Position numbers and translations under genes: made by a program. A stretch of 64,000 nt of DNA. Source: Cyprinodon diabolis (lineage: Eukaryota; Chordata; Actinopteri; Cyprinodontiformes; Cyprinodontidae). A model generated the notes under the pieces. That model saw only the letters and a list, made by a program, of their open reading frames with translations. It made no database searches and was not told where the DNA came from. Every line of letters begins with the position of its first letter. The first letter of the stretch is position 1. The stretch lies in contig JARPUW010000256.1 in assembly GCA_030533445.1 (NCBI GenBank), forward strand, positions 186,001 to 250,000, given 5' to 3'. Positions 35,490 to 47,738 of this stretch are shown here, piece after piece.

Positions 35490-37797
35490 GGCCTCTGGAG
35501 TTGTAACAGACAAACCATTAATGATACAGCCATGATCTTTTCTGGCAATCATCTAAAGCTGAAAACTAACAATTTGAAATAGATTGGAGCAGATGTTTTT
35601 GGTTCCAAGCTTCAAATCATAGGTTTGAGGCCAAAACGCTCTTTTCACAGTGAGATAATGCCATTTTGGCCTCTGGAGTTGTAACACACAAACCATTAAT
35701 GATACAGCCATGATCTTTTCTGGCAATCATCTAGAGCTGAAAACTAACAATATAAAGTAGATTTGAGCAGATGTTTTTGGTTCCAAGCTTCAAATCATAG
35801 GTTTGAGGCCAAAACGCTCTTTTCACAGTGAGATAATGCCATTTTGGCCTCTGGAGTTGTAACAGACAAACCATTAATGATACAGCCATGATCTTTTCTA
35901 GCAATCATCTAGAGCTGAAAACTAACAATATAAAGTAGATTTGAGCAGATGTTTTTGGTTCCAAGCTTCAAATCAGAGGTTTGAGGCCAAAACGCTCGTT
36001 TCACAGTGAGATAATGCCATTTTGGCCTCTGGAGTTGTAACAGACAAACCATTAATGATACAGCCATGATCTTTTCTGGCAATCATCTAGAGCTGAAAAC
36101 TAACAATATAAAGTAGATTTGAGCAGATGTTTTTGGTTCCACGCTTCAAATCAGAAGTTGAGGCCAAAACGCTCTTTTCACAGTGAGATAATGCCATTTT
36201 GGCCTCTGGAGTTGTAACAGACAAACCATTAATGATACAGCCATGATCTTTTCTGGCAATCATCTAGAGCTGAAAACTAACAATATAAAGTAGATTGGAG
36301 CAGATGTTTTTGGGTCCACGCTTCAAATCAGAAGTTGAGGCCAAAACGCTCTTTTCACAGTGAGATAATGCCATTTTGGCCTCTGGAGTTGTAACAGACA
36401 AACCATTAATGATACAGCCATGATCTTTTCTGGCAATCATCTAGAGCTGAAAACTAACAATATAAAGTAGATTTGAGCAGATGTTTTTGGTTCCAAGCTT
36501 CAAATCAGAGGTTTGAGGCCAAAACGCTCGTTTCACAGTGAGATAATGCCATTTTGGCCTCTGGAGTTGTAACAGACAAACCATTAATGATACAGCCATG
36601 ATCTTTTCTGGCAATCATCTAGAGCTGAAAACTAACAATATAAAGTAGATTTGAGCAGATGTTTTTGGTTCCAAGCTTCAAATCAGAGGTTTGAGGCCAA
36701 AACGCTCGTTTCACACTGAGATAATGCCATTTTGGCCTCTGGAGTTGTAACAGACAAACCGTTAATGATACAGCCATGATCTTTTCTGGCAATCATCTAG
36801 AGCTGAAAACTAACAATATAAAGTAGATTTGAGCAGATGTTTTTGGTTCCAAGCTTCAAATCAGAAGTTGAGGCCAAAACGCTCTTTTCACAGTGAGATA
36901 ATGCCATTTTGGCCTCTGGAGTTGTAACAGACAAACCATTAATGATACAGCCATGATCTTTTCTGGCAATCATCTAGAGCTGAAAACTAACAATATAAAG
37001 TAGATTTGAGCAGATGTTTTTGGTTCCAAGCTTCAAATCAGAGGTTTGAGGCCAAAACGCTCGTTTCACACTGAGATAATGCCATTTTGGCCTCTGGAGT
37101 TGTAACAGACAAACCATTAATGATACAGCCATGATCTTTTCTGGCAATCATCTAGAGCTGAAAACTAACAATATAAAGTAGATTTGAGCAGATGTTTTTG
37201 GTTCCAAGCTTCAAATCAGAAGTTGAGGCCAAAACGCTCTTTTCACAGTGAGATAATGCCATTTTGGCCTCTGGAGTTGTAACAGACAAACCATTAATGA
37301 TACAGCCATGATCTTTTCTGGCAATCATCTAAAGCTGAAAACTAACAATATAAAGTAGATTTGAGCAGATGTTTTTGGTTCCAAGCTTCAAATCATAGGT
37401 TTGAGGCCAAAACGCTCTTTTCACAGTGAGATAATCCCATTTTGGCCTCTGGAGTTGTAACAGACAAACCATTAATGATACAGCCATGATCTTTTCTGGC
37501 AATCATCTAGAGCTGAAAACTAACAATATAAAGTAGATTTGAGCAGATGTTTTTGGTTCCACGCTTCAAATCAGAAGTTGAGGCCAAAACGCTCTTTTCA
37601 CAGTGAGATAATACCATTTTGGCCTCTGGAGTTGTAACAGACAAACCATTAATGATACAGCCATGATCTTTTCTGGCAATCATCTAGAGCTGAAAACTAA
37701 CAATATAAAGTAGATTTGAGCAGATGTTTTTGGTTCCAATCTTCAAATCAGAAGTTGAGGCCAAAATGCTCTTTTCACAGTGAGATAATGCAATTTT
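35490..37797. repeat. Higher-order block, 13 monomers (2,308 bp)
   Basis: The order is N-D-X-C-G-X-F-A, then F-A-B-C-I. The X has CTAGC (35900) and the eighth monomer has CCGTTAATG (36761). The A|F junction at 36910/36911 is where the two copies of the 43/44-monomer duplication meet, so this block is a hybrid made by that event. Confidence 0.86.
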
Positions 37798-40700
37798 GGC
37801 CTCTGGAGTTGTAACAGACAAACCATTAATGATACAGCCATGATCTTTTCTGGCAATCATCTAAAGCTGAAAACTAACAATTTGAAATAGATTGGAGCAG
37901 ATGTTTTTGGTTCCAAGCTTCAAATCATAGGTTTGAGGCCAAAACGCTCTTTTCACAGTGAGATAATGCCATTTTGGCCTCTGGAGTTGTAACAGACAAA
38001 CCATTAATGATACAGCCATGATCTTTTCTGGCAATCATCTAGAGCTGAAAACTAACAATATAAAGTAGATTTGAGCAGATGTTTTTGGTTCCAAGCTTCA
38101 AATCATAGGTTTGAGGCCAAAACGCTCTTTTCACAGTGAGATAATGCCATTTTGGCCTCTGGAGTTGTAACAGACAAACCATTAATGATACAGCCATGAT
38201 CTTTTCTGGCAATCATCTAGAGCTGAAAACTAACAATATAAAGTAGATTTGAGCAGATGTTTTTGGTTCCAAGCTTCAAATCAGAGGTTTGAGGCCAAAA
38301 CGCTCGTTTCACAGTGAGATAATGCCATTTTGGCCTCTGGAGTTGTAACAGACAAACCATTAATGATACAGCCATGATCTTTTCTGGCAATCATCTAGAG
38401 CTGAAAACTAACAATATAAAGTAGATTTGAGCAGATGTTTTTGGTTCCACGCTTCAAATCAGAAGTTGAGGCCAAAACGCTCTTTTCACAGTGAGATAAT
38501 GCCATTTTGGCCTCTGGAGTTGTAACAGACAAACCATTAATGATACAGCCATGATCTTTTCTGGCAATCATCTAGAGCTGAAAACTAACAATATAAAGTA
38601 GATTGGAGCAGATGTTTTTGGTTCCACGCTTCAAATCAGAAGTTGAGGCCAAAACGCTCTTTTCACAGTGAGATAATGCCATTTTGGCCTCTGGAGTTGT
38701 AACAGACAAACCATTAATGATACAGCCATGATCTTTTCTGGCAATCATCTAGAGCTGAAAACTAACAATATAAAGTAGATTTGAGCAGATGTTTTTGGTT
38801 CCAAGCTTCAAATCAGAGGTTTGAGGCCAAAACGCTCGTTTCACAGTGAGATAATGCCATTTTGGCCTCTGGAGTTGTAACAGACAAACCATTAATGATA
38901 CAGCCATGATCTTTTCTGGCAATCATCTAGAGCTGAAAACTAACAATATAAAGTAGATTTGAGCAGATGTTTTTGGTTCCACGCTTCAAATCAGAAGTTG
39001 AGGCCAAAACGCTCTTTTCACAGTGAGATAATGCCATTTTGGCCTCTGGAGTTGTAACAGACAAACCATTAATGATACAGCCATGATCTTTTCTGGCAAT
39101 CATCTAGAGCTGAAAACTAACAATATAAAGTAGATTTGAGCAGATGTTTTTGGTTCCAAGCTTCAAATCATAGGTTTGAGGCCAAAACGCTCTTTTCACA
39201 CTGAGATAATGCCATTTTGGCCTCTGGAGTTGTAACAGACAAACCATTAATGATACAGCCATGATCTTTTCTGGCAATCATCTAGAGCTGAAAACTAACA
39301 ATATAAAGTAGATTTGAGCAGATGTTTTTGGTTCCAAGCTTCAAATCAGAAGTTGAGGCCAAAACGCTCTTTTCACAGTGAGATAATGCCATTTTGGCCT
39401 CTGGAGTTGTAACAGACAAACCATTAATGATACAGCCATGATCTTTTCTGGCAATCATCTAAAGCTGAAAACTAACAATATAAAGTAGATTTGAGCAGAT
39501 GTTTTTGGTTCCAAGCTTCAAATCATAGGTTTGAGGCCAAAACGCTCTTTTCACAGTGAGATAATCCCATTTTGGCCTCTGGAGTTGTAACAGACAAACC
39601 ATTAATGATACAGCCATGATCTTTTCTGGCAATCATCTAGAGCTGAAAACTAACAATATAAAGTAGATTTGAGCAGATGTTTTTGGTTCCACGCTTCAAA
39701 TCAGAAGTTGAGGCCAAAACGCTCTTTTCACAGTGAGATAATGCCATTTTGGCCTCTGGAGTTGTAACAGACAAACCATTAATGATACAGCCATGATCTT
39801 TTCTGGCAATCATCTAGAGCTGAAAACTAAAAATATAAAGTAGATTTGAGCAGATGTTTTTGGTTCCAAGCTTCAAATCATAGGTTTGAGGCCAAAACGC
39901 TCTTTTCACACTGAGATAATGCCATTTTGGCCTCTGGAGTTGTAACAGACAAACCATTAATGATACAGCCATGATCTTTTCTGGCAATCATCTAGAGCTG
40001 AAAACTAACAATATAAAGTAGATTTGAGCAGATGTTTTTGGTTCCAAGCTTCAAATCAGAAGTTGAGGCCAAAACGCTCTTTTCACAGTGAGATAATGCC
40101 ATTTTGGCCTCTGGAGTTGTAACAGACAAACCATTAATGATACAGCCATGATCTTTTCTGGCAATCATCTAAAGCTGAAAACTAACAATATAAAGTAGAT
40201 TTGAGCAGATGTTTTTGGTTCCAAGCTTCAAATCATAGGTTTGAGGCCAAAACGCTCTTTTCACAGTGAGATAATCCCATTTTGGCCTCTGGAGTTGTAA
40301 CAGACAAACCATTAATGATACAGCCATGATCTTTTCTGGCAATCATCTAGAGCTGAAAACTAACAATATAAAGTAGATTTGAGCAGATGTTTTTGGTTCC
40401 ACGCTTCAAATCAGAAGTTGAGGCCAAAACGCTCTTTTCACAGTGAGATAATGCCATTTTGGCCTCTGGAGTTGTAACAGACAAACCATTAATGATACAG
40501 CCATGATCTTTTCTGGCAATCATCTAGAGCTGAAAACTAACAATATAAAGTAGATTTGAGCAGATGTTTTTGGTTCCAAGCTTCAAATCAGAAGTTGAGG
40601 CCAAAACGCTCTTTTCACAGTGAGATAATGCCATTTTGGCCTCTGGAGTTGTAACAGACAAACCATTAATGATACAGCCATGATCTTTTCTGGCAATCAT

Positions 40701-40991
40701 CTAAAGCTGAAAACTAACAATATAAAGTAGATTTGAGCAGATGTTTTTGGTTCCAAGCTTCAAATCATAGGTTTGAGGCCAAAACGCTCTTTTCACAGTG
40801 AGATAATCCCATTTTGGCCTCTGGAGTTGTAACAGACAAACCATTAATGATACAGCCATGATCTTTTCTGGCAATCATCTAGAGCTGAAAACTAACAATA
40901 TAAGTAGATTTGAGCAGATGTTTTTGGTTCCAAGCTTCAAATCAGAAGTTGAGGCCAAAACGCTCTTTTCACAGTGAGATAATGCAATTTT
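37798..40991. repeat. Higher-order block, 18 monomers (3,194 bp)
   Basis: The order is N-E-X-C-G'-X-C-H-A, then B-C-H-A-B-C-A-B-J. It is the partner of 30166-33182 with one extra G' monomer at 38509-38685. Confidence 0.86.
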
Positions 40992-43298
40992 GGCCTCTGG
41001 AGTTGTAACAGACAAACCATTAATGATACAGCCATGATCTTTTCTGGCAATCATCTAAAGCTGAAAACTAACAATTTGAAATAGATTGGAGCAGATGTTT
41101 TTGGTTCCAAGCTTCAAATCATAGGTTTGAGGCCAAAACGCTCTTTTCACAGTGAGATAATGCCATTTTGGCCTCTGGAGTTGTAACACACAAACCATTA
41201 ATGATACAGCCATGATCTTTTCTGGCAATCATCTAGAGCTGAAAACTAACAATATAAAGTAGATTTGAGCAGATGTTTTTGGTTCCAAGCTTCAAATCAT
41301 AGGTTTGAGGCCAAAACGCTCTTTTCACAGTGAGATAATGCCATTTTGGCCTCTGGAGTTGTAACAGACAAACCATTAATGATACAGCCATGATCTTTTC
41401 TGGCAATCATCTAGAGCTGAAAACTAACAATATAAAGTAGATTTGAGCAGATGTTTTGGGTTCCAAGCTTCAAATCAGAGGTTTGAGGCCAAAACGCTCG
41501 TTTCACAGTGAGATAATGCCATTTTGGCCTCTGGAGTTGTAACAGACAAACCATTAATGATACAGCCATGATCTTTTCTGGCAATCATCTAGAGCTGAAA
41601 ACTAACAATATAAAGTAGATTTGAGCAGATGTTTTTGGTTCCACGCTTCAAATCAGAAGTTGAGGCCAAAACGCTCTTTTCACAGTGAGATAATGCCATT
41701 TTGGCCTCTGGAGTTGTAACAGACAAACCATTAATGATACAGCCATGATCTTTTCTGGCAATCATCTAGAGCTGAAAACTAACAATATAAAGTAGATTGG
41801 AGCAGATGTCTTTGGTTCCACGCTTCAAATCAGAAGTTGAGGCCAAAACGCTCTTTTCACAGTGAGATAATGCCATTTTGGCCTCTGGAGTTGTAACAGA
41901 CAAACCATTAATGATACAGCCATGATCTTTTCTGGCAATCATCTAGAGCTGAAAACTAACAATATAAAGTAGATTTGAGCAGATGTTTTTGGTTCCAAGC
42001 TTCAAATCAGAGGTTTGAGGCCAAAACGCTCGTTTCACAGTGAGATAATGCCATTTTGGCCTCTGGAGTTGTAACAGACAAACCATTAATGATACAGCCA
42101 TGATCTTTTCTGGCAATCATCTAGAGCTGAAAACTAACAATATAAAGTAGATTTGAGCAGATGTTTTTGGTTCCACGCTTCAAATCAGAAGTTGAGGCCA
42201 AAACGCTCTTTTCACAGTGAGATAATGCCATTTTGGCCTCTGGAGTTGTAACAGACAAACCATTAATGATACAGCCATGATCTTTTCTGGCAATCATCTA
42301 GAGCTGAAAACTAACAATATAAAGTAGATTTGAGCAGATGTTTTTGGTTCCAAGCTTCAAATCATAGGTTTGAGGCCAAAACGCTCTTTTCACACTGAGA
42401 TAATGCCATTTTGGCCTCTGGAGTTGTAACAGACAAACCATTAATGATACAGCCATGATCTTTTCTGGCAATCATCTAGAGCTGAAAACTAACAATATAA
42501 AGTAGATTTGAGCAGATGTTTTTGGTTCCAAGCTTCAAATCAGAAGTTGAGGCCAAAACGCTCTTTTCACAGTGAGATAATGCCATTTTGGCCTCTGGAG
42601 TTGTAACAGACAAACCATTAATGATACAGCCATGATCTTTTCTGGCAATCATCTAGAGCTGAAAACTAACAATATAAAGTAGATTTGAGCAGATGTTTTT
42701 GGTTCCACGCTTCAAATCAGAAGTTGAGGCCAAAACGCTCTTTTCACAGTGAGATAATGCCATTTTGGCCTCTGGAGTTGTAACAGACAAACCATTAATG
42801 ATACAGCCATGATCTTTTCTGGCAATCATCTAGAGCTGAAAACTAACAATATAAAGTAGATTTGAGCAGATGTTTTTGGTTCCAAGCTTCAAATCAGAAG
42901 TTGAGGCCAAAACGCTCTTTTCACAGTGAGATAATGCCATTTTGGCCTCTGGAGTTGTAACAGACAAACCATTAATGATACAGCCATGATCTTTTCTGGC
43001 AATCATCTAAAGCTGAAAACTAACAATATAAAGTAGATTTGAGCAGATGTTTTTGGTTCCAAGCTTCAAATCATAGGTTTGAGGCCAAAACGCTCTTTTC
43101 ACAGTGAGATAATCCCATTTTGGCCTCTGGAGTTGTAACAGACAAACCATTAATGATACAGCCATGATCTTTTCTGGCAATCATCTAGAGCTGAAAACTA
43201 ACAATATAAAGTAGATTTGAGCAGATGTTTTTGGTTCCAAGCTTCAAATCAGAAGTTGAGGCCAAAACGCTCTTTTCACAGTGAGATAATGCAATTTT
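40992..43298. repeat. Higher-order block, 13 monomers (2,307 bp)
   Basis: The order is N-D-X-C-G'-X-C-H-A-C-A-B-J, the same length, order and private markers (near 41452 and 41810) as 33183-35489. Confidence 0.87.
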
Positions 43299-45786
43299 GG
43301 CCTCTGGAGTTGTAACAGACAAACCATTAATGATACAGCCATGATCTTTTCTGGCAATCATCTAAAGCTGAAAACTAACAATTTGAAATAGATTGGAGCA
43401 GATGTTTTTGGTTCCAAGCTTCAAATCATAGGTTTGAGGCCAAAACGCTCTTTTCACAGTGAGATAATGCCATTTTGGCCTCTGGAGTTGTAACACACAA
43501 ACCATTAATGATACAGCCATGATCTTTTCTGGCAATCATCTAGAGCTGAAAACTAACAATATAAAGTAGATTTGAGCAGATGTTTTTGGTTCCAAGCTTC
43601 AAATCATAGGTTTGAGGCCAAAACGCTCTTTTCACAGTGAGATAATGCCATTTTGGCCTCTGGAGTTGTAACAGACAAACCATTAATGATACAGCCATGA
43701 TCTTTTCTAGCAATCATCTAGAGCTGAAAACTAACAATATAAAGTAGATTTGAGCAGATGTTTTTGGTTCCAAGCTTCAAATCAGAGGTTTGAGGCCAAA
43801 ACGCTCGTTTCACAGTGAGATAATGCCATTTTGGCCTCTGGAGTTGTAACAGACAAACCATTAATGATACAGCCATGATCTTTTCTGGCAATCATCTAGA
43901 GCTGAAAACTAACAATATAAAGTAGATTTGAGCAGATGTTTTTGGTTCCACGCTTCAAATCAGAAGTTGAGGCCAAAACGCTCTTTTCACAGTGAGATAA
44001 TGCCATTTTGGCCTCTGGAGTTGTAACAGACAAACCATTAATGATACAGCCATGATCTTTTCTGGCAATCATCTAGAGCTGAAAACTAACAATATAAAGT
44101 AGATTGGAGCAGATGTTTTTGGGTCCACGCTTCAAATCAGAAGTTGAGGCCAAAACGCTCTTTTCACAGTGAGATAATGCCATTTTGGCCTCTGGAGTTG
44201 TAACAGACAAACCATTAATGATACAGCCATGATCTTTTCTGGCAATCATCTAGAGCTGAAAACTAACAATATAAAGTAGATTTGAGCAGATGTTTTTGGT
44301 TCCAAGCTTCAAATCAGAGGTTTGAGGCCAAAACGCTCGTTTCACAGTGAGATAATGCCATTTTGGCCTCTGGAGTTGTAACAGACAAACCATTAATGAT
44401 ACAGCCATGATCTTTTCTGGCAATCATCTAGAGCTGAAAACTAACAATATAAAGTAGATTTGAGCAGATGTTTTTGGTTCCAAGCTTCAAATCAGAGGTT
44501 TGAGGCCAAAACGCTCGTTTCACACTGAGATAATGCCATTTTGGCCTCTGGAGTTGTAACAGACAAACCGTTAATGATACAGCCATGATCTTTTCTGGCA
44601 ATCATCTAGAGCTGAAAACTAACAATATAAAGTAGATTTGAGCAGATGTTTTTGGTTCCAAGCTTCAAATCAGAAGTTGAGGCCAAAACGCTCTTTTCAC
44701 AGTGAGATAATGCCATTTTGGCCTCTGGAGTTGTAACAGACAAACAATTAATGATACAGCCATGATCTTTTCTGGCAATCATCTAAAGCTGAAAACTAAC
44801 AATATAAAGTAGATTTGAGCAGATGTTTTTGGTTCCAAGCTTCAAATCATAGGTTTGAGAACAAAACGCTCTTTTCACAGTGAGATAATCCCATTTTGGC
44901 CTCTGGAGTTGTAACAGACAAACCATTAATGATACAGCCATGATCTTTTCTGGCAATCATCTAGAGCTGAAAACTAACAATATAAAGTAGATTTGAGCAG
45001 ATGTTTTTGGTTCCAAGCTTCAAATCAGAGGTTTGAGGCCAAAACGCTCGTTTCACAGTGAGATAATGCCATTTTGGCCTCTGGAGTTGTAACAGACAAA
45101 CCATTAATGATACAGCCATGATCTTTTCTGGCAATCATCTAGAGCTGAAAACTAACAATATAAAGTAGATTTGAGCAGATGTTTTTGGTTCCACGCTTCA
45201 AATCAGAAGTTGAGGCCAAAACGCTCTTTTCACAGTGAGATAATGCCATTTTGGCCTCTGGAGTTGTAACAGACAAACCATTAATGATACAGCCATGATC
45301 TTTTCTGGCAATCATCTAGAGCTGAAAACTAACAATATAAAGTAGATTGGAGCAGATGTTTTTTGGTCCACGCTTCAAATCAGAAGTTGAGGCCAAAACG
45401 CTCTTTTCACAGTGAGATAATGCCATTTTGGCCTCTGGAGTTGTAACAGACAAACCATTAATGATACAGCCATGATCTTTTCTGGCAATCATCTAGAGCT
45501 GAAAACTAACAATATAAAGTAGATTTGAGCAGATGTTTTTGGTTCCAAGCTTCAAATCAGAGGTTTGAGGGCAAAACGCTCGTTTCACAGTGAGATAATG
45601 CCATTTTTTGGCCTCTGGAGTTGTAACAGACAAACCATTAATGATACAGCCATGATCTTTTCTGGCAATCATCTAGAGCTGAAAACTAACAATATAAAGT
45701 AGATTTGAGCAGATGTTTTTGGTTCCAAGCTTCAAATCAGAAGTTGAGGGCAAAACGCTCTTTTCACAGTGAGATAATGCAATTTT
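43299..45786. repeat. 14-monomer higher-order repeat, copy 1 (2,488 bp)
   Basis: The order is N-D-X-C-G-X-F-A-B-X-C-G-X-J. Markers: CTAGC at 43709, CCGTTAATG at 44570, ACAATTA at 44746, GAGAAC at 44857, GTTTTTTGGTCC in the second G, GAGGGC at 45567 and again in the J, and a six-T run at about 45604. Four copies of this 14-mer occur (43299, 49692, 54132, 59818), so it is the most regular unit in the window. Confidence 0.88.
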
Positions 45787-47738
45787 GGCCTCTGGAGTTG
45801 TAACAGACAAACCATTAATGATACAGCCATGATCTTTTCTGGCAATCATCTAAAGCTGAAAACTAACAATTTGAAATAGATTGGAGCAGATGTTTTTGGT
45901 TCCAAGCTTCAAATCATAGGTTTGAGGCCAAAACGCTCTTTTCACAGTGAGATAATGCCATTTTGGCCTCTGGAGTTGTAACACACAAACCATTAATGAT
46001 ACAGCCATGATCTTTTCTGGCAATCATCTAGAGCTGAAAACTAACAATATAAAGTAGATTTGAGCAGATGTTTTTGGTTCCAAGCTTCAAATCATAGGTT
46101 TGAGGCCAAAACGCTCTTTTCACAGTGAGATAATGCCATTTTGGCCTCTGGAGTTGTAACAGACAAACCATTAATGATACAGCCATGATCTTTTCTGGCA
46201 ATCATCTAGAGCTGAAAACTAACAATATAAAGTAGATTGGAGCAGATGTTTTTGGTTCCACGCTTCAAATCAGAAGTTGAGGCCAAAACGCTCTTTTCAC
46301 AGTGAGATAATGCCATTTTGGCCTCTGGAGTTGTAACAGACAAACCATTAATGATACAGCCATGATCTTTTCTGGCAATCATCTAGAGCTGAAAACTAAC
46401 AATATAAAGTAGATTTGAGCAGATGTTTTTGGTTCCAAGCTTCAAATCAGAGGTTTGAGGCCAAAACGCTCGTTTCACAGTGAGATAATGCCATTTTGGC
46501 CTCTGGAGTTGTAACAGACAAACCATTAATGATACAGCCATGATCTTTTCTGGCAATCATCTAGAGCTGAAAACTAACAATATAAAGTAGATTTGAGCAG
46601 ATGTTTTTGGTTCCACGCTTCAAATCAGAAGTTGAGGCCAAAACGCTCTTTTCACAGTGAGATAATGCCATTTTGGCCTCTGGAGTTGTAACAGACAAAC
46701 CATTAATGATACAGCCATGATCTTTTCTGGCAATCATCTAGAGCTGAAAACTAACAATATAAAGTAGATTTGAGCAGATGTTTTTGGTTCCAAGCTTCAA
46801 ATCATAGGTTTGAGGCCAAAACGCTCTTTTCACACTGAGATAATGCCATTTTGGCCTCTGGAGTTGTAACAGACAAACCATTAATGATACAGCCATGATC
46901 TTTTCTGGCAATCATCTAGAGCTGAAAACTAACAATATAAAGTAGATTTGAGCAGATGTTTTTGGTTCCAAGCTTCAAATCAGAAGTTGAGGCCAAAACG
47001 CTCTTTTCACAGTGAGATAATGCCATTTTGGCCTCTGGAGTTGTAACAGACAAACCATTAATGATACAGCCATGATCTTTTCTGGCAATCATCTAGAGCT
47101 GAAAACTAACAATATAAAGTAGATTTGAGCAGATGTTTTTGGTTCCACGCTTCAAATCAGAAGTTGAGGCCAAAACGCTCTTTTCACAGTGAGATAATGC
47201 CATTTTGGCCTCTGGAGTTGTAACAGACAAACCATTAATGATACAGCCATGATCTTTTCTGGCAATCATCTAGAGCTGAAAACTAACAATATAAAGTAGA
47301 TTTGAGCAGATGTTTTTGGTTCCAAGCTTCAAATCAGAAGTTGAGGCCAAAACGCTCTTTTCACAGTGAGATAATGCCATTTTGGCCTCTGGAGTTGTAA
47401 CAGACAAACCATTAATGATACAGCCATGATCTTTTCTGGCAATCATCTAAAGCTGAAAACTAACAATATAAAGTAGATTTGAGCAGATGTTTTTGGTTCC
47501 AAGCTTCAAATCATAGGTTTGAGGCCAAAACGCTCTTTTCACAGTGAGATAATCCCATTTTGGCCTCTGGAGTTGTAACAGACAAACCATTAATGATACA
47601 GCCATGATCTTTTCTGGCAATCATCTAGAGCTGAAAACTAACAATATAAAGTAGATTTGAGCAGATGTTTTTGGTTCCAAGCTTCAAATCAGAAGTTGAG
47701 GCCAAAACGCTCTTTTCACAGTGAGATAATGCAATTTT
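45787..47738. repeat. 11-monomer block, G' form, copy 1 (1,952 bp)
   Basis: The order is N-D-G'-X-C-H-A-C-A-B-J. It equals the 13-monomer block at 33183 or 40992 with X-C removed after D, so a two-monomer deletion derives one from the other. Confidence 0.86.

Larger units (their letters stand above)
29279..36910. repeat. Large tandem duplication, copy 1 (43 monomers, 7,632 bp)
   Basis: It runs F-A-B-C-I, the 17-monomer block, the 13-monomer block and N-D-X-C-G-X-F-A. Six private markers recur in copy 2: ATACCATTTT (29981), CTAAAAATATAAAG (32020), AATATAAGTAG (33094), TTTTGGGTTCC (33643), TGTCTTTGG (34001) and CCGTTAATG (36761). The offset is 7,632 bp at the left end and 7,809 bp after the missing G' monomer. 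I noticed no difference other than that monomer. Confidence 0.88.
36911..44719. repeat. Large tandem duplication, copy 2 (44 monomers, 7,809 bp)
   Basis: It abuts copy 1 exactly at 36910/36911. It repeats the copy 1 order with one extra monomer, G' at 38509-38685. Its right end, just after the CCGTTAATG monomer, overlaps the start of the 36-monomer duplication. Confidence 0.88.
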
